From the NCBI GenBank assembly GCA_902779915.1, contig CACZDM010000002.1, forward strand, positions 188,243 to 252,242: a DNA stretch of 64,000 bases. Direction: 5' to 3'. The DNA comes from Oscillospiraceae bacterium (GTDB lineage Bacteria; Bacillota; Clostridia; Oscillospirales; Ruminococcaceae). The notes beneath the pieces are model-generated. The model did not search any database. It saw only the letters and a list, made by a program, of their open reading frames with translations, and was not told the DNA's origin. The position numbers were made by a program, and so were the translations under genes. Of the stretch, positions 27,482 through 37,115 are shown in pieces (positions within the stretch are counted from its first letter, which is position 1; each line of letters begins with the position of its first letter).

Positions 27482-27510
27482 ATATTATCACCATTTTTTC
27501 ATTATGTCAA
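27482..27510 (-). promoter_or_regulatory. heat-shock operon promoter
   Basis: On the - strand TTGACA (27505-27510), 17 nt, TAATAT (27482-27487). The start of transcription would fall at the edge of the CIRCE element, so HrcA binding blocks RNA polymerase. Confidence 0.85.
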
Positions 27511-27693
27511 TAGATTATAAAAAATATTTTTTTAATTTTTGTGGTTTTGCAGATTGATGTTCCAGCCAGCAAGCAAAAATCCACACTAATTGTTTAGCTT
27601 TGTTGGGGTATATTTGTTTCAATATCCTCAAGCAAAAGGATTAATGCAACAAATATAACCCAAATAAACATTTTTTAACTTTTTATCAACCCC

Positions 27694-27731
27694 AAAAAGT
27701 GACAACAAAATCTAAAAAATTTCATTGTCAC
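27694..27731 (-). terminator. terminator after the DUF4340 gene
   Basis: On the - strand GTGACAA pairs with TTGTCAC, followed by TTTTT. It lies 21-58 nt beyond the stop. Confidence 0.7.
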
Positions 27732-27751
27732 CTGGCAAATGTTTTATTTTT

Positions 27752-28753
27752 TCATTTAAAACGCATATTCAGCCACGGCAAGCCGTCTTCAGCTACTGTG
27801 TATATGGCGGGGATTCCGTCCATCATAACATAATACGATCTGTAAATAAGATTTTTGATCGCTGCAGCACGTTCCTCCTCTGATCTCGCCGTTTCAGGCA
27901 AATTTGAAACAGCTCCAATTTTAAAGCTGTAGGTTTTGTCATCGATAACATAAGTCACCTCGGCTTGCGGATTGCGCAGCCCACACAGTTCGATGGCTTC
28001 GTCGGACAGATACGGCGCGTAAACACGGGAAGCGGTTAACAAAGGAAGGGGGTCTTCCAGCTGAAACATTGTTTCTTCGGGTATTTTGAATTTTTCAGGG
28101 CTAGATATTTTTAATTTTCCGTTTTGATCCTCAATAAGCTCGATGGGGGATTTCAAATCATTCCGTTTAATAACGCATTTTTTAATTTTTCCTTTTATTA
28201 AATTTCCATTTTCATCCGAAATTCTTGGCATATATGGAATTAAATTTAAATTTGCATATCGAAAATGCTCCCTAAAAAACGGGTCTATTTTTGCAGCCGA
28301 GATCAGGCCAATCTCTTGCTTTCCCTCTTCAAGACAATAACATGCTGTTCCGTCGGGGGTTATATTGCCAATTCTTAATACTAATGAATAATCATCAAAA
28401 TCTGCTTTTATCTTGACTCTTGGCTCACCAAGTCCATAATCTTGCAAACTGTATTCTGGTTTGGAAGCACCTTTAATTTCCAACTGTTTCATAAGGCTGA
28501 AGATTTCAGAACAAAAAACTTGATTTATTGGAATATGTTCGAATTCATTAACCTTAAAAACATCGTCCTGCCTGCAAATTTCAGTCAAACTGTCCTCTGA
28601 TTCGATTGTAACTTTTAAAGGATATTGTTCGTGAAAATAGTAGTACTGGACTGAATCTGACTGATTTTCGGTCAAACCAAACAAAAAAAATGCGAAGATC
28701 AAAAAAACAACGATTAAAACAGAAGTAGATATAATAATTTTTATATTTTTCAT
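27752..28753 (-). CDS. DUF4340 domain membrane-anchored protein
   Basis: A 333-residue protein with an N-terminal signal anchor (residues ~5-25) and an extracytoplasmic part. YGLGEPRVKIKADFDDYSLVLRIGNITPDGTACY resembles the DUF4340 core (shown here as two separated pieces: YGLGEPRVKI and LRIGNITPDGTACY). DUF4340 proteins often occur with gliding or ABC-transport genes, but no such genes are adjacent here. The likely location is the outer face of the membrane; function is unknown. It shares a strand with the DUF1015 gene, 151 nt upstream. Confidence 0.75.
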   Translation of the reverse strand: MKNIKIIISTSVLIVVFLIFAFFLFGLTENQSDSVQYYYFHEQYPLKVTIESEDSLTEICRQDDVFKVNEFEHIPINQVFCSEIFSLMKQLEIKGASKPEYSLQDYGLGEPRVKIKADFDDYSLVLRIGNITPDGTACYCLEEGKQEIGLISAAKIDPFFREHFRYANLNLIPYMPRISDENGNLIKGKIKKCVIKRNDLKSPIELIEDQNGKLKISSPEKFKIPEETMFQLEDPLPLLTASRVYAPYLSDEAIELCGLRNPQAEVTYVIDDKTYSFKIGAVSNLPETARSEEERAAAIKNLIYRSYYVMMDGIPAIYTVAEDGLPWLNMRFK

Positions 28754-28904
28754 TCTTTACCATTTTTCTTCTGTAATTGTGAATTTATATATTTGAAAAA
28801 GCTTTTAGTTTATCCGTTATTTAAATAAACTGGTGCTTTCTTCGCATTCCTATTTACAGCAAAAAGTCTATATCACAAATTTTTCTCAATATATGACCGC
28901 CTTT

Positions 28905-30164
28905 TTATATTTTATGATCCAACGAGTAAAAAACAAATCCGGATGTTGGTTTTGGAAAAAACAAAGCGCTCTTTTGCGGCATATCCTCCCCATTTTTTAC
29001 AACATCAATTATTTCATTTATTCTCGTTGCGCTCAAAAAAATCGCAAAACACGCATCTCCGCAATTGACCGCTTCACAAGCCTCACTTGCCGATTGAACA
29101 TACCCAACCTGATCAGACGCAACATTAAGGATTTTTTCTAAAAACAATTTATGTAAAACTGCAACATCCAGTTTTCTATACGCCTCAGATTGTTTGCATA
29201 TTTTTTCCATTATATCCAAATCCTTCAAAACCAGCACGCTATAGATGCCGTCTGCATATACCCCAAACGCGTTTTTGTTTTCTCTTTTGAGGCCAAACAT
29301 CGTCTTTCTCGCCGATTTTAAGGTTTTACATCTAGTGATTTCAAAATATTTAGACGCTCTTTGTAATATGTCGTCGCTGTCAAACATGTCTATGTTTGAC
29401 ACAATCCTGTGGGTTGGAAGGACGGCCAGAGCAGGGTCATTCCTTTCGATAAAAAGCGTCATGACGTAATTTGCGGGATGTTCGTCTGATATGTTTTCCT
29501 CAAGCTTTAATTTTTCTTTATATGAGCATGCAGTCCGAAATATTTGATCGCCATCTGAAATATAAAAAGTCTTTTTGCTAAATAAGTCAACAATTTCACT
29601 TATTTTTGATTCATCACTCACCTCCCAAATTTTATGAATTCGACCCTCCTGTTTAGCTTTGGCTAAATAGGTTGATGATGTTACTTCAGAGATCAGGTCA
29701 AAAATTTTTCTTTCGTTGTCTTCATATAAAACACAAACAGGACTAAACTGGCATTTTGTCGCCTCAAGAAGCTTCATATCAGCTGTTTGATTGGCCTGGG
29801 AAGCGATTTTGGAATTTAAAATGTAATCCTCTTGCGGCCCAGGGAGCTTGAGCGCGCCAATAACGCCGTTCATTCGATATGTCTGGTCATTAATTTTATA
29901 TGAAATCTCATATATATAGAGAGAAGGCGAGTTGGAAAATGTCAAAACTTCTCTTTCAATCCATTCCTCAAGCTTTTGCTTTGCGTCATCATATGAACTG
30001 GGAAACTCCAGATTAACAGCATTAAATTCATGCCTTGATTTTAATTTTTCTTTTTGCTCGGCTGAAATCACATCATATGGCGGACAAACAAGTCTAGATA
30101 AATTATTAGATTTTGTTGATTTGTTAGCATAGCACAAACCCCAAAATGGCGCAACCACATTCAT
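28905..30164 (-). CDS. DUF1015 family protein with altered core motif
   Basis: A 419-residue cytoplasmic protein; the ATG at 30164 is chosen because GGAGG lies 8 nt upstream, and the ATG at 30206 has no site. It opens PFWGLCYANKS and contains VCPPYDVISAEQ, typical of DUF1015. The usual family signature ADGHHRYETA is here SDGDQIFRTA, so the His-His-Arg part is lost. DUF1015 proteins occur beside serine/phosphoglycerate metabolism genes in Clostridia; function is not established. A TTTACA/TATAAT promoter lies upstream. Confidence 0.8.
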   Translation of the reverse strand: MNVVAPFWGLCYANKSTKSNNLSRLVCPPYDVISAEQKEKLKSRHEFNAVNLEFPSSYDDAKQKLEEWIEREVLTFSNSPSLYIYEISYKINDQTYRMNGVIGALKLPGPQEDYILNSKIASQANQTADMKLLEATKCQFSPVCVLYEDNERKIFDLISEVTSSTYLAKAKQEGRIHKIWEVSDESKISEIVDLFSKKTFYISDGDQIFRTACSYKEKLKLEENISDEHPANYVMTLFIERNDPALAVLPTHRIVSNIDMFDSDDILQRASKYFEITRCKTLKSARKTMFGLKRENKNAFGVYADGIYSVLVLKDLDIMEKICKQSEAYRKLDVAVLHKLFLEKILNVASDQVGYVQSASEACEAVNCGDACFAIFLSATRINEIIDVVKNGEDMPQKSALFFPKPTSGFVFYSLDHKI

Positions 30165-30210
30165 TAACATATCCTCCACAAACAACTTATTAAATGAAAA
30201 CAACAATAGT

Positions 30211-30238
30211 ATTATAGCACAAATTTTTAATATGTAAA
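30211..30238 (-). promoter_or_regulatory. promoter of the DUF1015 gene
   Basis: On the - strand TTTACA (30233-30238), 16 nt, TATAAT (30211-30216), about 47 nt before the start at 30164. Confidence 0.65.
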
Positions 30239-30295
30239 GGGTTTATTCGCATTATTTTAACAAAAATTTTAAAAATGCATTTGCTGTTGTCGAAT

Positions 30296-30330
30296 AAAAA
30301 GGACACGTCTCAAAATTAACATGTCCTTTT
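30296..30330 (-). terminator. terminator after the giant transglutaminase gene
   Basis: On the - strand AAAAGGACA pairs with TGTCCTTTT, followed by TTATTC. It starts 5 nt beyond the stop. Confidence 0.8.
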
Positions 30331-30335
30331 AAAAT

Positions 30336-33300
30336 TTATTTCAAATCAGTCTTAAATTTAAACATCATCTTCCCCAGATTTCCATCCGCGTCTTTTTCGT
30401 GTATGCCATCTTTTGCAATAACAAATTTTTTGCCACTATCACTCAATGTCAAATTTGTGCTGTTTAATCCGCAATCATCGCTGAATTTAACATTATCACT
30501 GTCGTTTAAAGTCATTTTGTCAAATCCACTTCCAATTTCAAATGGCAAATCAATTTTTTTCAAGTTGTTCGGTATGTCTTTTGATATATCCAGATCTTTT
30601 TTGGCTTCGCTTCCACTTAACTTTATACAATCAGGCGCAATTTGATATTTAAGCCCGCTTGATGTCTGATTAACTCCGCGATTATATACGCAACAAAGTT
30701 CCCCGTATTTATATACTGCGACGTCATCTTTTGTGTAACAACTGTTTTTGCCTAAATCGAAATTTTTAACATGCGAATCTTCGAGAAAATCAAAAGCATT
30801 TGAACCAGGAACTTTAAAAGAGTCAAATCCCTTTGAAATCATAAAAGCAATTTTAGTGTCTCGCAAATATAGCGGAATATCTTGGTCGATATCTAGCGGT
30901 TTTTTATTTTCTTCATCACGCCAAATTTTGAAATTTCCAAACTTAATTTGATATTTGATTCCATTTGAAAGAGTGTTATAGTCGCCGCCAAAATTGAGCA
31001 ACTGACAATCAAAATTTTTGTCGTCATTATCATTTTTAACATAAAGCCCGTCTTCTTTAATGACATATTTTTTACTTCCACCTTTAAATTTTAACTGATC
31101 CTTTGTTAATTTACATTTATGATCAAACAAAATTTTTGCGCTGTCATCCAAAGTCACCTGGTTAAATCCCTCGCCAATCAGAAGAGGCAAATTGAGTTTT
31201 TTCAAATTATTTGGTATATCTTTTGATATATCCAGATCTTTTTTAACATTACTGCCTTCTAGCCAAATAGAGTTATTACAAATTCTATAGTTGACTCCGC
31301 TTTCAGTAGTATTTATTCCTTTGTTATATACAAATACTTGTTTATCGTCTTTATATAGCGCGACGCCATCTTTAACATACGAATTCAAATCGAAACTTGA
31401 CGCGCCAACGGATTTTTTTGAAGTGATGTCAATGTGTTTAACATTAGAGTCATTCCGAAATTCCAGGTTGTCTATTTCATCTTCAGGGCAAATTAAAGAG
31501 TCGATTCCGCTTGATATAGAAAACTTCATTTTGAAATCTTTTAGAAATTGTGGGATATCTTTTTCTATGTTCAAAGATTTTTGATTTTTGTCATTGCTTG
31601 CCAGGATGATGCCATTGGAACCTAGTCGATATATCAAGCCTGGTTTGAAAGAGACTAATTCTTTGATGGTTGGCTTTTTGGCCGATTTATCATAATCCAC
31701 GCCTCGAAATTTGAATCCATCCTCTATATTTATTGTTTGATCAAAATATTTTGAGTCAAATGATAAATTGTCTAGATCAAAGCCGGATGGAACATCTATC
31801 TGTTTAAAACCGTTTTTTATGAGAAATGGGCGATTGAGATCTTTTAAATCCTGTGAAAGTTTTGAAATATCCAAATGAGTTATTTTTTTGCCCCCGTCTT
31901 TTCCATCATTTCCCTCCAAAGAAACAAATTTATCGTGTATTTGATATTTAATTCCGCTGGAATCGGTTATCATTTTTTTGTTAAAAATTTTGATAAGCTT
32001 TCCTTTTTTTCCACCGGCATCTTTTTCATAGATTCCAAAATCATTAGTGGTATATTTGCTGTTTTTTTCAGACAAAATCACTTGCTTTACGTTGCATACT
32101 GAATCAAAGTCAACTTTTTCGACCTCTTCGTCGCTCAAGCTAATGCTCTCAATTCCGCCGCCGATCTTGATGGAATAGCCGTATTTTAACAATGATTTTG
32201 GAATTTTAAAAGTTCCTTTAGCTCCATTTCGATCCCCCGTTATAAGTATTTGAGGAGAACGGGTGTTATTAGTTAAGCAAAATTTAATCCCTGTTTCTTG
32301 ATCACCAAAGTTGTCCAAAAAGCCATATAGCTGACTCGAAGGGTTTTCAGAAAGCTCTGTTAAAGTAAGAAAAATATGGTGTGGGTTGTTGAGCAAATCT
32401 TTGTTTGTTTTTTCAAGTGATTTATTTTGGTAAAATCCTGAAAAGAAGTTTTTGATTTTTTGCGCATTTAAATTTCTTAAAACGACACTTATATTGGCAG
32501 GCAGTGTTTGGCTTGAGAATTGATTGTTTCCTGAATTTGTCGGGTCTTGCAATGAGTCTGGAGCTCCCCAGGTCGCGTCAATCAACGCCCATCCAGCTTC
32601 CTTTTTATGGTCAACCAGGTTATTTTGATCATCATAGGATCCGCCCTCATTCTTTTCCAGATATATTGCGGTGTATGCGTGAGTATATATCTGATCGGGT
32701 TCTTGGAGCGTTCCAATAACCGCGCTTGGAATTCCCGCCATTCTCATCATTAAAGCTGTCAGCTGGGCCTTTCCAGCGCAAACCCCGGTTTTATTTTTGA
32801 AAACGAAAAATGGATCTTGAGGCTTGCGACAATTTGAAACAGTGCTCTCCTGATCATATTTAATATTTTTTGCAACCCAGCGATATATGGCTTTTGCAAT
32901 CCTCCAGCTTTTATTCATTTGGAAGTGGCGACTATATTTTCCTCTTTGTGTTTTGACTCGATTTATTCCCTCTCCTTCATATTTAGAAAATTCTTTTTTG
33001 ACGTCTTCAATTGGCATGTCTTTTGCAGGGGTTCGGTCCTCAACTTTTTTTACTAAACCTTTGACAACTCCCTCTATCTCTTTATATGTTTCTTGCTCAT
33101 CTAGTGTTTGGTTTTTGATTGAACCATCGGGATATTTTACTTCATATTTCATCTGCTGGTTTAAATCTTCTGTTTTTGGCAGATCTTTAAATTTATCTGT
33201 ATGTTGAGAAAATTCCCCTATCCTGTCGAAGCAAAAACCATATATCTTAGTTTTATCTATTTTCCCCAAAGACTTATTACTTTTTTTGTCGAAAAGACTT

Positions 33301-36245
33301 CCATTTTTTATTTCATATTTATTACTGCTGGTATTTTTTAAAATTATTTTTTCCAAATCCGAAGCAGAGTCAATGTTTATGTCTTCATCACAAAGATCAG
33401 CTATAGACTTAATCCCGGAGCCTATTCTAAACTGGTTGCAAACTTTTTTCAATTCGTCGGGTATTTTAAAATTCTCTAAAGGAGCATCTAAGTTTAAATT
33501 TTGAATGTTTATGGTTTGATTTTTTAAATCATAAAAAATATTGGCGCCATTTAATTTTTTTATTGTGTCAAACATGTTTCCTTTAGTTTTGCTTCCAGTA
33601 GAATAGGAAGCAAAATAAACTGCAACGCCATTTGAATCTGTAATATAATTATTTGACGTCGAGGCATCTATATGCTCCAAATCTGAAGCCATATTCAAGT
33701 TAACGCATTCATTTCCGCTTAAAACGATAGATTTAATTCCTAGGCCTATATTATACATAGTATTGGCATTACCTATTTTTTTCAACTCATTCGGTATTTT
33801 AAAGTTTTCCAAAAGATTGTTTTTATCATCATTTGACAATGTTATAGAATTAGTTGAAGGATTAATTTCAAAATTAACATCGCCACTCACTGTGCTGATT
33901 TTTCCGCTTGTTTTTAAAACTTTAACCATATTTTCAACAGTGTTTCCGTTGATATCTGTGGTTTTCTTAAAAACAGCGATTTTATTCGTATCCAGAATAT
34001 ATTTTGTTGAGTCGGTCACGTCAACCTCTTTTAGATCAGATGCCGCGGATAAATCAACTTCATCGTCTCCATGCAAAACGATCGATTCAATTCCCGGTCC
34101 AATAATAAATTGACTGTTGGGCCAAGTTTTAAAATTATTGAGAAGTTCGGAATCATATAATTTATTAATATTAAGATCTAGATTTTTGACAGGGGATTTG
34201 GAGTCGGTCCCTGTGAGTCGCACCTCTTTGTCCCTTCCCTGCAGGCATTTCACTTGCCCCACATTTTTTACTCTTCGACAATGTCCAACATATGTTCCAC
34301 TTAATTTGTGATATAAATAAAGAAATCCATTTGAGTCTCTCATTTCATATATTTTTGATTGGCTGGCGTCTATGGATTCAAGATCATTCGCAAGCCCTAT
34401 ATTAACCGTGTCATTTTCTCCCAAAACTATGGATTTAATTCTGGGGCCGATAAAAATGTTTGAAGACATTTTCCTCACAGAATCCGGTATTCGAACATCT
34501 TCCAAAGGATTATCTCGATCGCTCCCACGTAATTCTAACCCGCCAAAAACGCCATAACAAATTTGGATTTTGCCGGCATCTATGTCTATGCTTGTTTTTA
34601 ATTGTTTAACAAAAACATCGCTCCCACCAGTAGTTGATCTTTCATATAGAGCAATTCCGTCTTGATCTTTTATGTATATATTGGATTTTTCCACGTTAAC
34701 GTCTTTTAATCCGCTAAAAGCCAAGTTCAAAATTTTCTCGTTTCCTTTCAGGATCATTGATTCAATTCCGGATTCTATATAAAAATCACAACAAACCTTG
34801 CTCAAACTGGAAGGAATCTCAACATTTTTTAATGAAACTTTTTCTATCTGGCTGTTCAAATTCCATTTACCCGGACGGCCACCCAAAGAGTTGTCAAATG
34901 TAAAATGAATTTTTCCAATAACTCCGCTTTTTCGCAAAAGCTTAACCATTTTATCCGGCGTTCCATCGGTTGATTTTTCATATAGCGCAACTCCATCTTC
35001 ATCCAAATAGTATATACTGGACTTTGTCGTGTCAACATATATCAAGTTATCTGCCATGCTTAAATCAAGTTTTTCGTTCCCGTTTAAAATCAAAGACTGT
35101 ATGCCGGGTTGAATTTTAAACGGAGCGTTGTTAAAGTATTGCTTGTTTAGATCTATAAGCTGATTTGGAATTTTAACATTTTCTAGGTTGGATAACTGGG
35201 CGTCATTTTTTGATATGGATATGAATTTTGAAAGGCTACTCGGATCATTGTTTTCTTCAATCGAAAAATCAAGTCCATATCGAGAATTTGACTTGGATTT
35301 TAGCAATTTAACAGGCGTTTTGCTTTCTTTTCCGTCTTTGCTAACTATCTCATAAAGTATATTATCTTCTGTGACATATGATCCCAATTTAGATTTGCCT
35401 TCAACTTTTTCAAGATCCTTGGCCTGACTAAAATCTAAATTTGTCTGCGAATCAAAAGTTAAAGATTTTATGCCTTTGCCAACTTTTATTAATTTATTAG
35501 TTTTTTTCAAAGACTCGGGAAGCGTTATATCCTGCGGGTCTTGAGACTGGTTATACACTGTAAATTGATCATCATTTGCGCTATATTCAACCGTGAGCAT
35601 ACCTATATCTTTCTTTTTCAGCAAAACTTTAACAAGCTTTTTTTGCCCATCCTCTGTTTTTTCATATATCGCAACATTATCTTTGTCTTTTTCATATATA
35701 TCGGAATTTGTTGTATCCACATTTTCAAGGCTTGCGGCGCTGCTTAGGTCAAGCCGATCATTTTTGCCTAGAGTTAAAGATTTAACGTCTTTGCCAACTT
35801 TTATATTCACGTTGCCTAAATTTGATATATATTCAGGGAGTTTAATATTATCAGCTTCAAGCGTGATATTCACCTTTTTGTTTTCGGTGTTAAAATAGAA
35901 AATATAACCATCGGACTTTTTGTATGGCTTGATAATGTTTTCTAAGTCTCCTTCTGTTCCGTCGGGTAGCTTATTGTAGAGTTTAATAAGTTCACCCGCA
36001 TATTCAACTATATATCGCGATGAATCTTTTGCATCTATATGTTCAATCTGATTCGGAAACCCCTCAGTAAATGCTAGTTTAGCATCACCTTTTAATTTTA
36101 TATATTTAATTCCACACAAAATATTAATCACATTATCTCCTTTTTTGATTTTGCTAAGCATAGCATCATCCACAACACATTTTGTCATTAAATTAGGGTC
36201 ATCGACTATTTCTAGGCTTCCCAAAACGATCGTCTCCGAACCCAT
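30336..36245 (-). CDS. giant repeat protein with transglutaminase-like domain (frame-shifted main part)
   Basis: A 1,969-codon frame from the first Met, but the frame is open further upstream through the hexapeptide repeat to about 36,446. There it should join the leader-bearing ORF 36212-36859 (see that entry); rejoined, the protein has about 2,170 residues. It holds many repeats of ~75 residues with the pattern I(E/K)SI(V/L)L.G...ND.A.DL..(V/I)D...S.Y, then a GVA.Y.K hairpin, like BspA-type leucine-rich repeats. In the middle is a transglutaminase/protease-fold domain with Cys1156 (GVCAGKAQL), His1189 (YTHAYTAIYLE) and Asp1223 (ALIDATWG) in this ORF's numbering, i.e. an intact triad. It is probably a surface or secreted protein. 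Partners and substrates are unknown. Confidence 0.8.
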   Translation of the reverse strand: MGSETIVLGSLEIVDDPNLMTKCVVDDAMLSKIKKGDNVINILCGIKYIKLKGDAKLAFTEGFPNQIEHIDAKDSSRYIVEYAGELIKLYNKLPDGTEGDLENIIKPYKKSDGYIFYFNTENKKVNITLEADNIKLPEYISNLGNVNIKVGKDVKSLTLGKNDRLDLSSAASLENVDTTNSDIYEKDKDNVAIYEKTEDGQKKLVKVLLKKKDIGMLTVEYSANDDQFTVYNQSQDPQDITLPESLKKTNKLIKVGKGIKSLTFDSQTNLDFSQAKDLEKVEGKSKLGSYVTEDNILYEIVSKDGKESKTPVKLLKSKSNSRYGLDFSIEENNDPSSLSKFISISKNDAQLSNLENVKIPNQLIDLNKQYFNNAPFKIQPGIQSLILNGNEKLDLSMADNLIYVDTTKSSIYYLDEDGVALYEKSTDGTPDKMVKLLRKSGVIGKIHFTFDNSLGGRPGKWNLNSQIEKVSLKNVEIPSSLSKVCCDFYIESGIESMILKGNEKILNLAFSGLKDVNVEKSNIYIKDQDGIALYERSTTGGSDVFVKQLKTSIDIDAGKIQICYGVFGGLELRGSDRDNPLEDVRIPDSVRKMSSNIFIGPRIKSIVLGENDTVNIGLANDLESIDASQSKIYEMRDSNGFLYLYHKLSGTYVGHCRRVKNVGQVKCLQGRDKEVRLTGTDSKSPVKNLDLNINKLYDSELLNNFKTWPNSQFIIGPGIESIVLHGDDEVDLSAASDLKEVDVTDSTKYILDTNKIAVFKKTTDINGNTVENMVKVLKTSGKISTVSGDVNFEINPSTNSITLSNDDKNNLLENFKIPNELKKIGNANTMYNIGLGIKSIVLSGNECVNLNMASDLEHIDASTSNNYITDSNGVAVYFASYSTGSKTKGNMFDTIKKLNGANIFYDLKNQTINIQNLNLDAPLENFKIPDELKKVCNQFRIGSGIKSIADLCDEDINIDSASDLEKIILKNTSSNKYEIKNGSLFDKKSNKSLGKIDKTKIYGFCFDRIGEFSQHTDKFKDLPKTEDLNQQMKYEVKYPDGSIKNQTLDEQETYKEIEGVVKGLVKKVEDRTPAKDMPIEDVKKEFSKYEGEGINRVKTQRGKYSRHFQMNKSWRIAKAIYRWVAKNIKYDQESTVSNCRKPQDPFFVFKNKTGVCAGKAQLTALMMRMAGIPSAVIGTLQEPDQIYTHAYTAIYLEKNEGGSYDDQNNLVDHKKEAGWALIDATWGAPDSLQDPTNSGNNQFSSQTLPANISVVLRNLNAQKIKNFFSGFYQNKSLEKTNKDLLNNPHHIFLTLTELSENPSSQLYGFLDNFGDQETGIKFCLTNNTRSPQILITGDRNGAKGTFKIPKSLLKYGYSIKIGGGIESISLSDEEVEKVDFDSVCNVKQVILSEKNSKYTTNDFGIYEKDAGGKKGKLIKIFNKKMITDSSGIKYQIHDKFVSLEGNDGKDGGKKITHLDISKLSQDLKDLNRPFLIKNGFKQIDVPSGFDLDNLSFDSKYFDQTINIEDGFKFRGVDYDKSAKKPTIKELVSFKPGLIYRLGSNGIILASNDKNQKSLNIEKDIPQFLKDFKMKFSISSGIDSLICPEDEIDNLEFRNDSNVKHIDITSKKSVGASSFDLNSYVKDGVALYKDDKQVFVYNKGINTTESGVNYRICNNSIWLEGSNVKKDLDISKDIPNNLKKLNLPLLIGEGFNQVTLDDSAKILFDHKCKLTKDQLKFKGGSKKYVIKEDGLYVKNDNDDKNFDCQLLNFGGDYNTLSNGIKYQIKFGNFKIWRDEENKKPLDIDQDIPLYLRDTKIAFMISKGFDSFKVPGSNAFDFLEDSHVKNFDLGKNSCYTKDDVAVYKYGELCCVYNRGVNQTSSGLKYQIAPDCIKLSGSEAKKDLDISKDIPNNLKKIDLPFEIGSGFDKMTLNDSDNVKFSDDCGLNSTNLTLSDSGKKFVIAKDGIHEKDADGNLGKMMFKFKTDLK

Positions 36246-36859
36246 AGGCTGTCTTTCACAGTCCTTAAGTTTTTCAAATAGGTCATCAGGACTTGCTTTG
36301 TTAGCTGAGCCTTCTTGATTAGCTGAACCTTCTTGGCTAGCTGAGCCTTCTTGGTTAACTGAGCCTTCTTGGCTAGCAGAACTTGCTTGGCTAGCTGAAC
36401 CTTCTTGGCCAGCTGAGCTTTCTTGGCTAGCTGAGCCTTCTTGGCTAGCAGAACTTGAGCAGAACTTGCTTGGCCAGCTGAGCCTTCTTGACCAGCTGAG
36501 CCTTCTTGGCCAGCAGAACTTGCTATGGTTGTTGCGTTAGAAGTCTGCATAGAAATTTCATTTGGATTGACTGCATGCGCAGAAAACGCTCCAATTCCAG
36601 TCAACATAGTAACTATGGCTATCGGGGCCAGGAGCTGTTTTAACCCCACCCCTCCCGCGACCAGAGATAGATCTTGATCCGAGATTGGAGTTGATTTTTG
36701 CATCAAATCATTGAAGAAATGTTCATATTCATCATAGTCACATTTTCCGTTCATAAATTTACTATAACTTTCCTTCAAATCTTTGCATTTTTTGAATTCG
36801 TTTCTAAATTTTTCGTCTCTTTTAATTTTTTCAACAAATTTTTCCAAAGCGCTGTCCAT
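36212..36859 (-). CDS. Nif11-type leader and hexapeptide repeat, N-terminal part of the giant protein
   Basis: Encodes MDSALEKFVEKIKRDEKF onward: a 70-residue Nif11-type leader (KCDYDEYEHFFNDL in the middle, SDQDLSLVAGG at its end), then a hydrophobic segment (~74-94) ending in FSAHA, and then hexapeptide repeats SA(G/S/N)Q(E/A)(G/S). An 11-bp tandem duplication at 36447-36468 shifts the frame. Beyond it the ORF reads an alternate frame of the same DNA repeat (KKAQLA-like) and stops at 36212. Removing one copy rejoins the 30336-36245 frame with the hexapeptide intact. The ATG at 36859 follows AAGGGA, and a strong promoter lies ~70 nt upstream, so it is not a dead fragment at the 5' end. Confidence 0.8.
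   Translation of the reverse strand: MDSALEKFVEKIKRDEKFRNEFKKCKDLKESYSKFMNGKCDYDEYEHFFNDLMQKSTPISDQDLSLVAGGVGLKQLLAPIAIVTMLTGIGAFSAHAVNPNEISMQTSNATTIASSAGQEGSAGQEGSAGQASSAQVLLAKKAQLAKKAQLAKKVQLAKQVLLAKKAQLTKKAQLAKKVQLIKKAQLTKQVLMTYLKNLRTVKDSLWVRRRSFWEA
36291..36517 (-). repeat. 18-bp tandem repeat coding SA(G/S/N)Q(E/A)(G/S)
   Basis: Twelve imperfect 18-bp units (216 bp) plus an 11-bp extra. The coding units, in order, are variants of SAGQEG, SASQEG, SASQES, SAGQAS, SVNQEG, SANQEG and SANKAS. Confidence 0.9.
36447..36468 (-). repeat. 11-bp tandem duplication that shifts the frame
   Basis: AGCAGAACTTG occurs twice in direct succession (36447-36457 and 36458-36468). Only one copy fits the 18-bp repeat; 11 is not a multiple of 3. 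Confidence 0.95.
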
Positions 36860-36930
36860 AAAAATCCCTTCTTTCTAAAATTAATGTCTGAGTTTATGTA
36901 AAATTTAAAGCAAACCAACCCCTAAGATAT

Positions 36931-36959
36931 AATATACCATACTTAAAATAATATGTCAA
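36931..36959 (-). promoter_or_regulatory. promoter of the Nif11-leader giant gene
   Basis: On the - strand TTGACA (36954-36959), 17 nt, TATATT (36931-36936), about 72 nt before the ATG at 36859. Confidence 0.75.
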
Positions 36960-37086
36960 ATGTTGACAAAACACCACAGGATAACATATATATTTGTCAA
37001 TAATACAACAGCCAAAAAAGAAAAACCTATTTGCTATATCAGTCGCAGTCCCACATAAAAATTTAAAAAAATAATTAAAAAAACAC

Positions 37087-37115
37087 TTGACAAAATTAAA
37101 ACTATGGTGTATACT
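37087..37115 (+). promoter_or_regulatory. tRNA operon promoter
   Basis: TTGACA (37087-37092), 17 nt, TATACT (37110-37115), 39 nt before tRNA-Met. Confidence 0.85.

Noticed and set aside
36212..36290. The Lys-Gln-rich tail of the leader-bearing ORF as a genuine protein end
   Set aside because: It is the out-of-frame reading of the 18-bp repeat after the 11-bp duplication; the other frame carries the hexapeptide.
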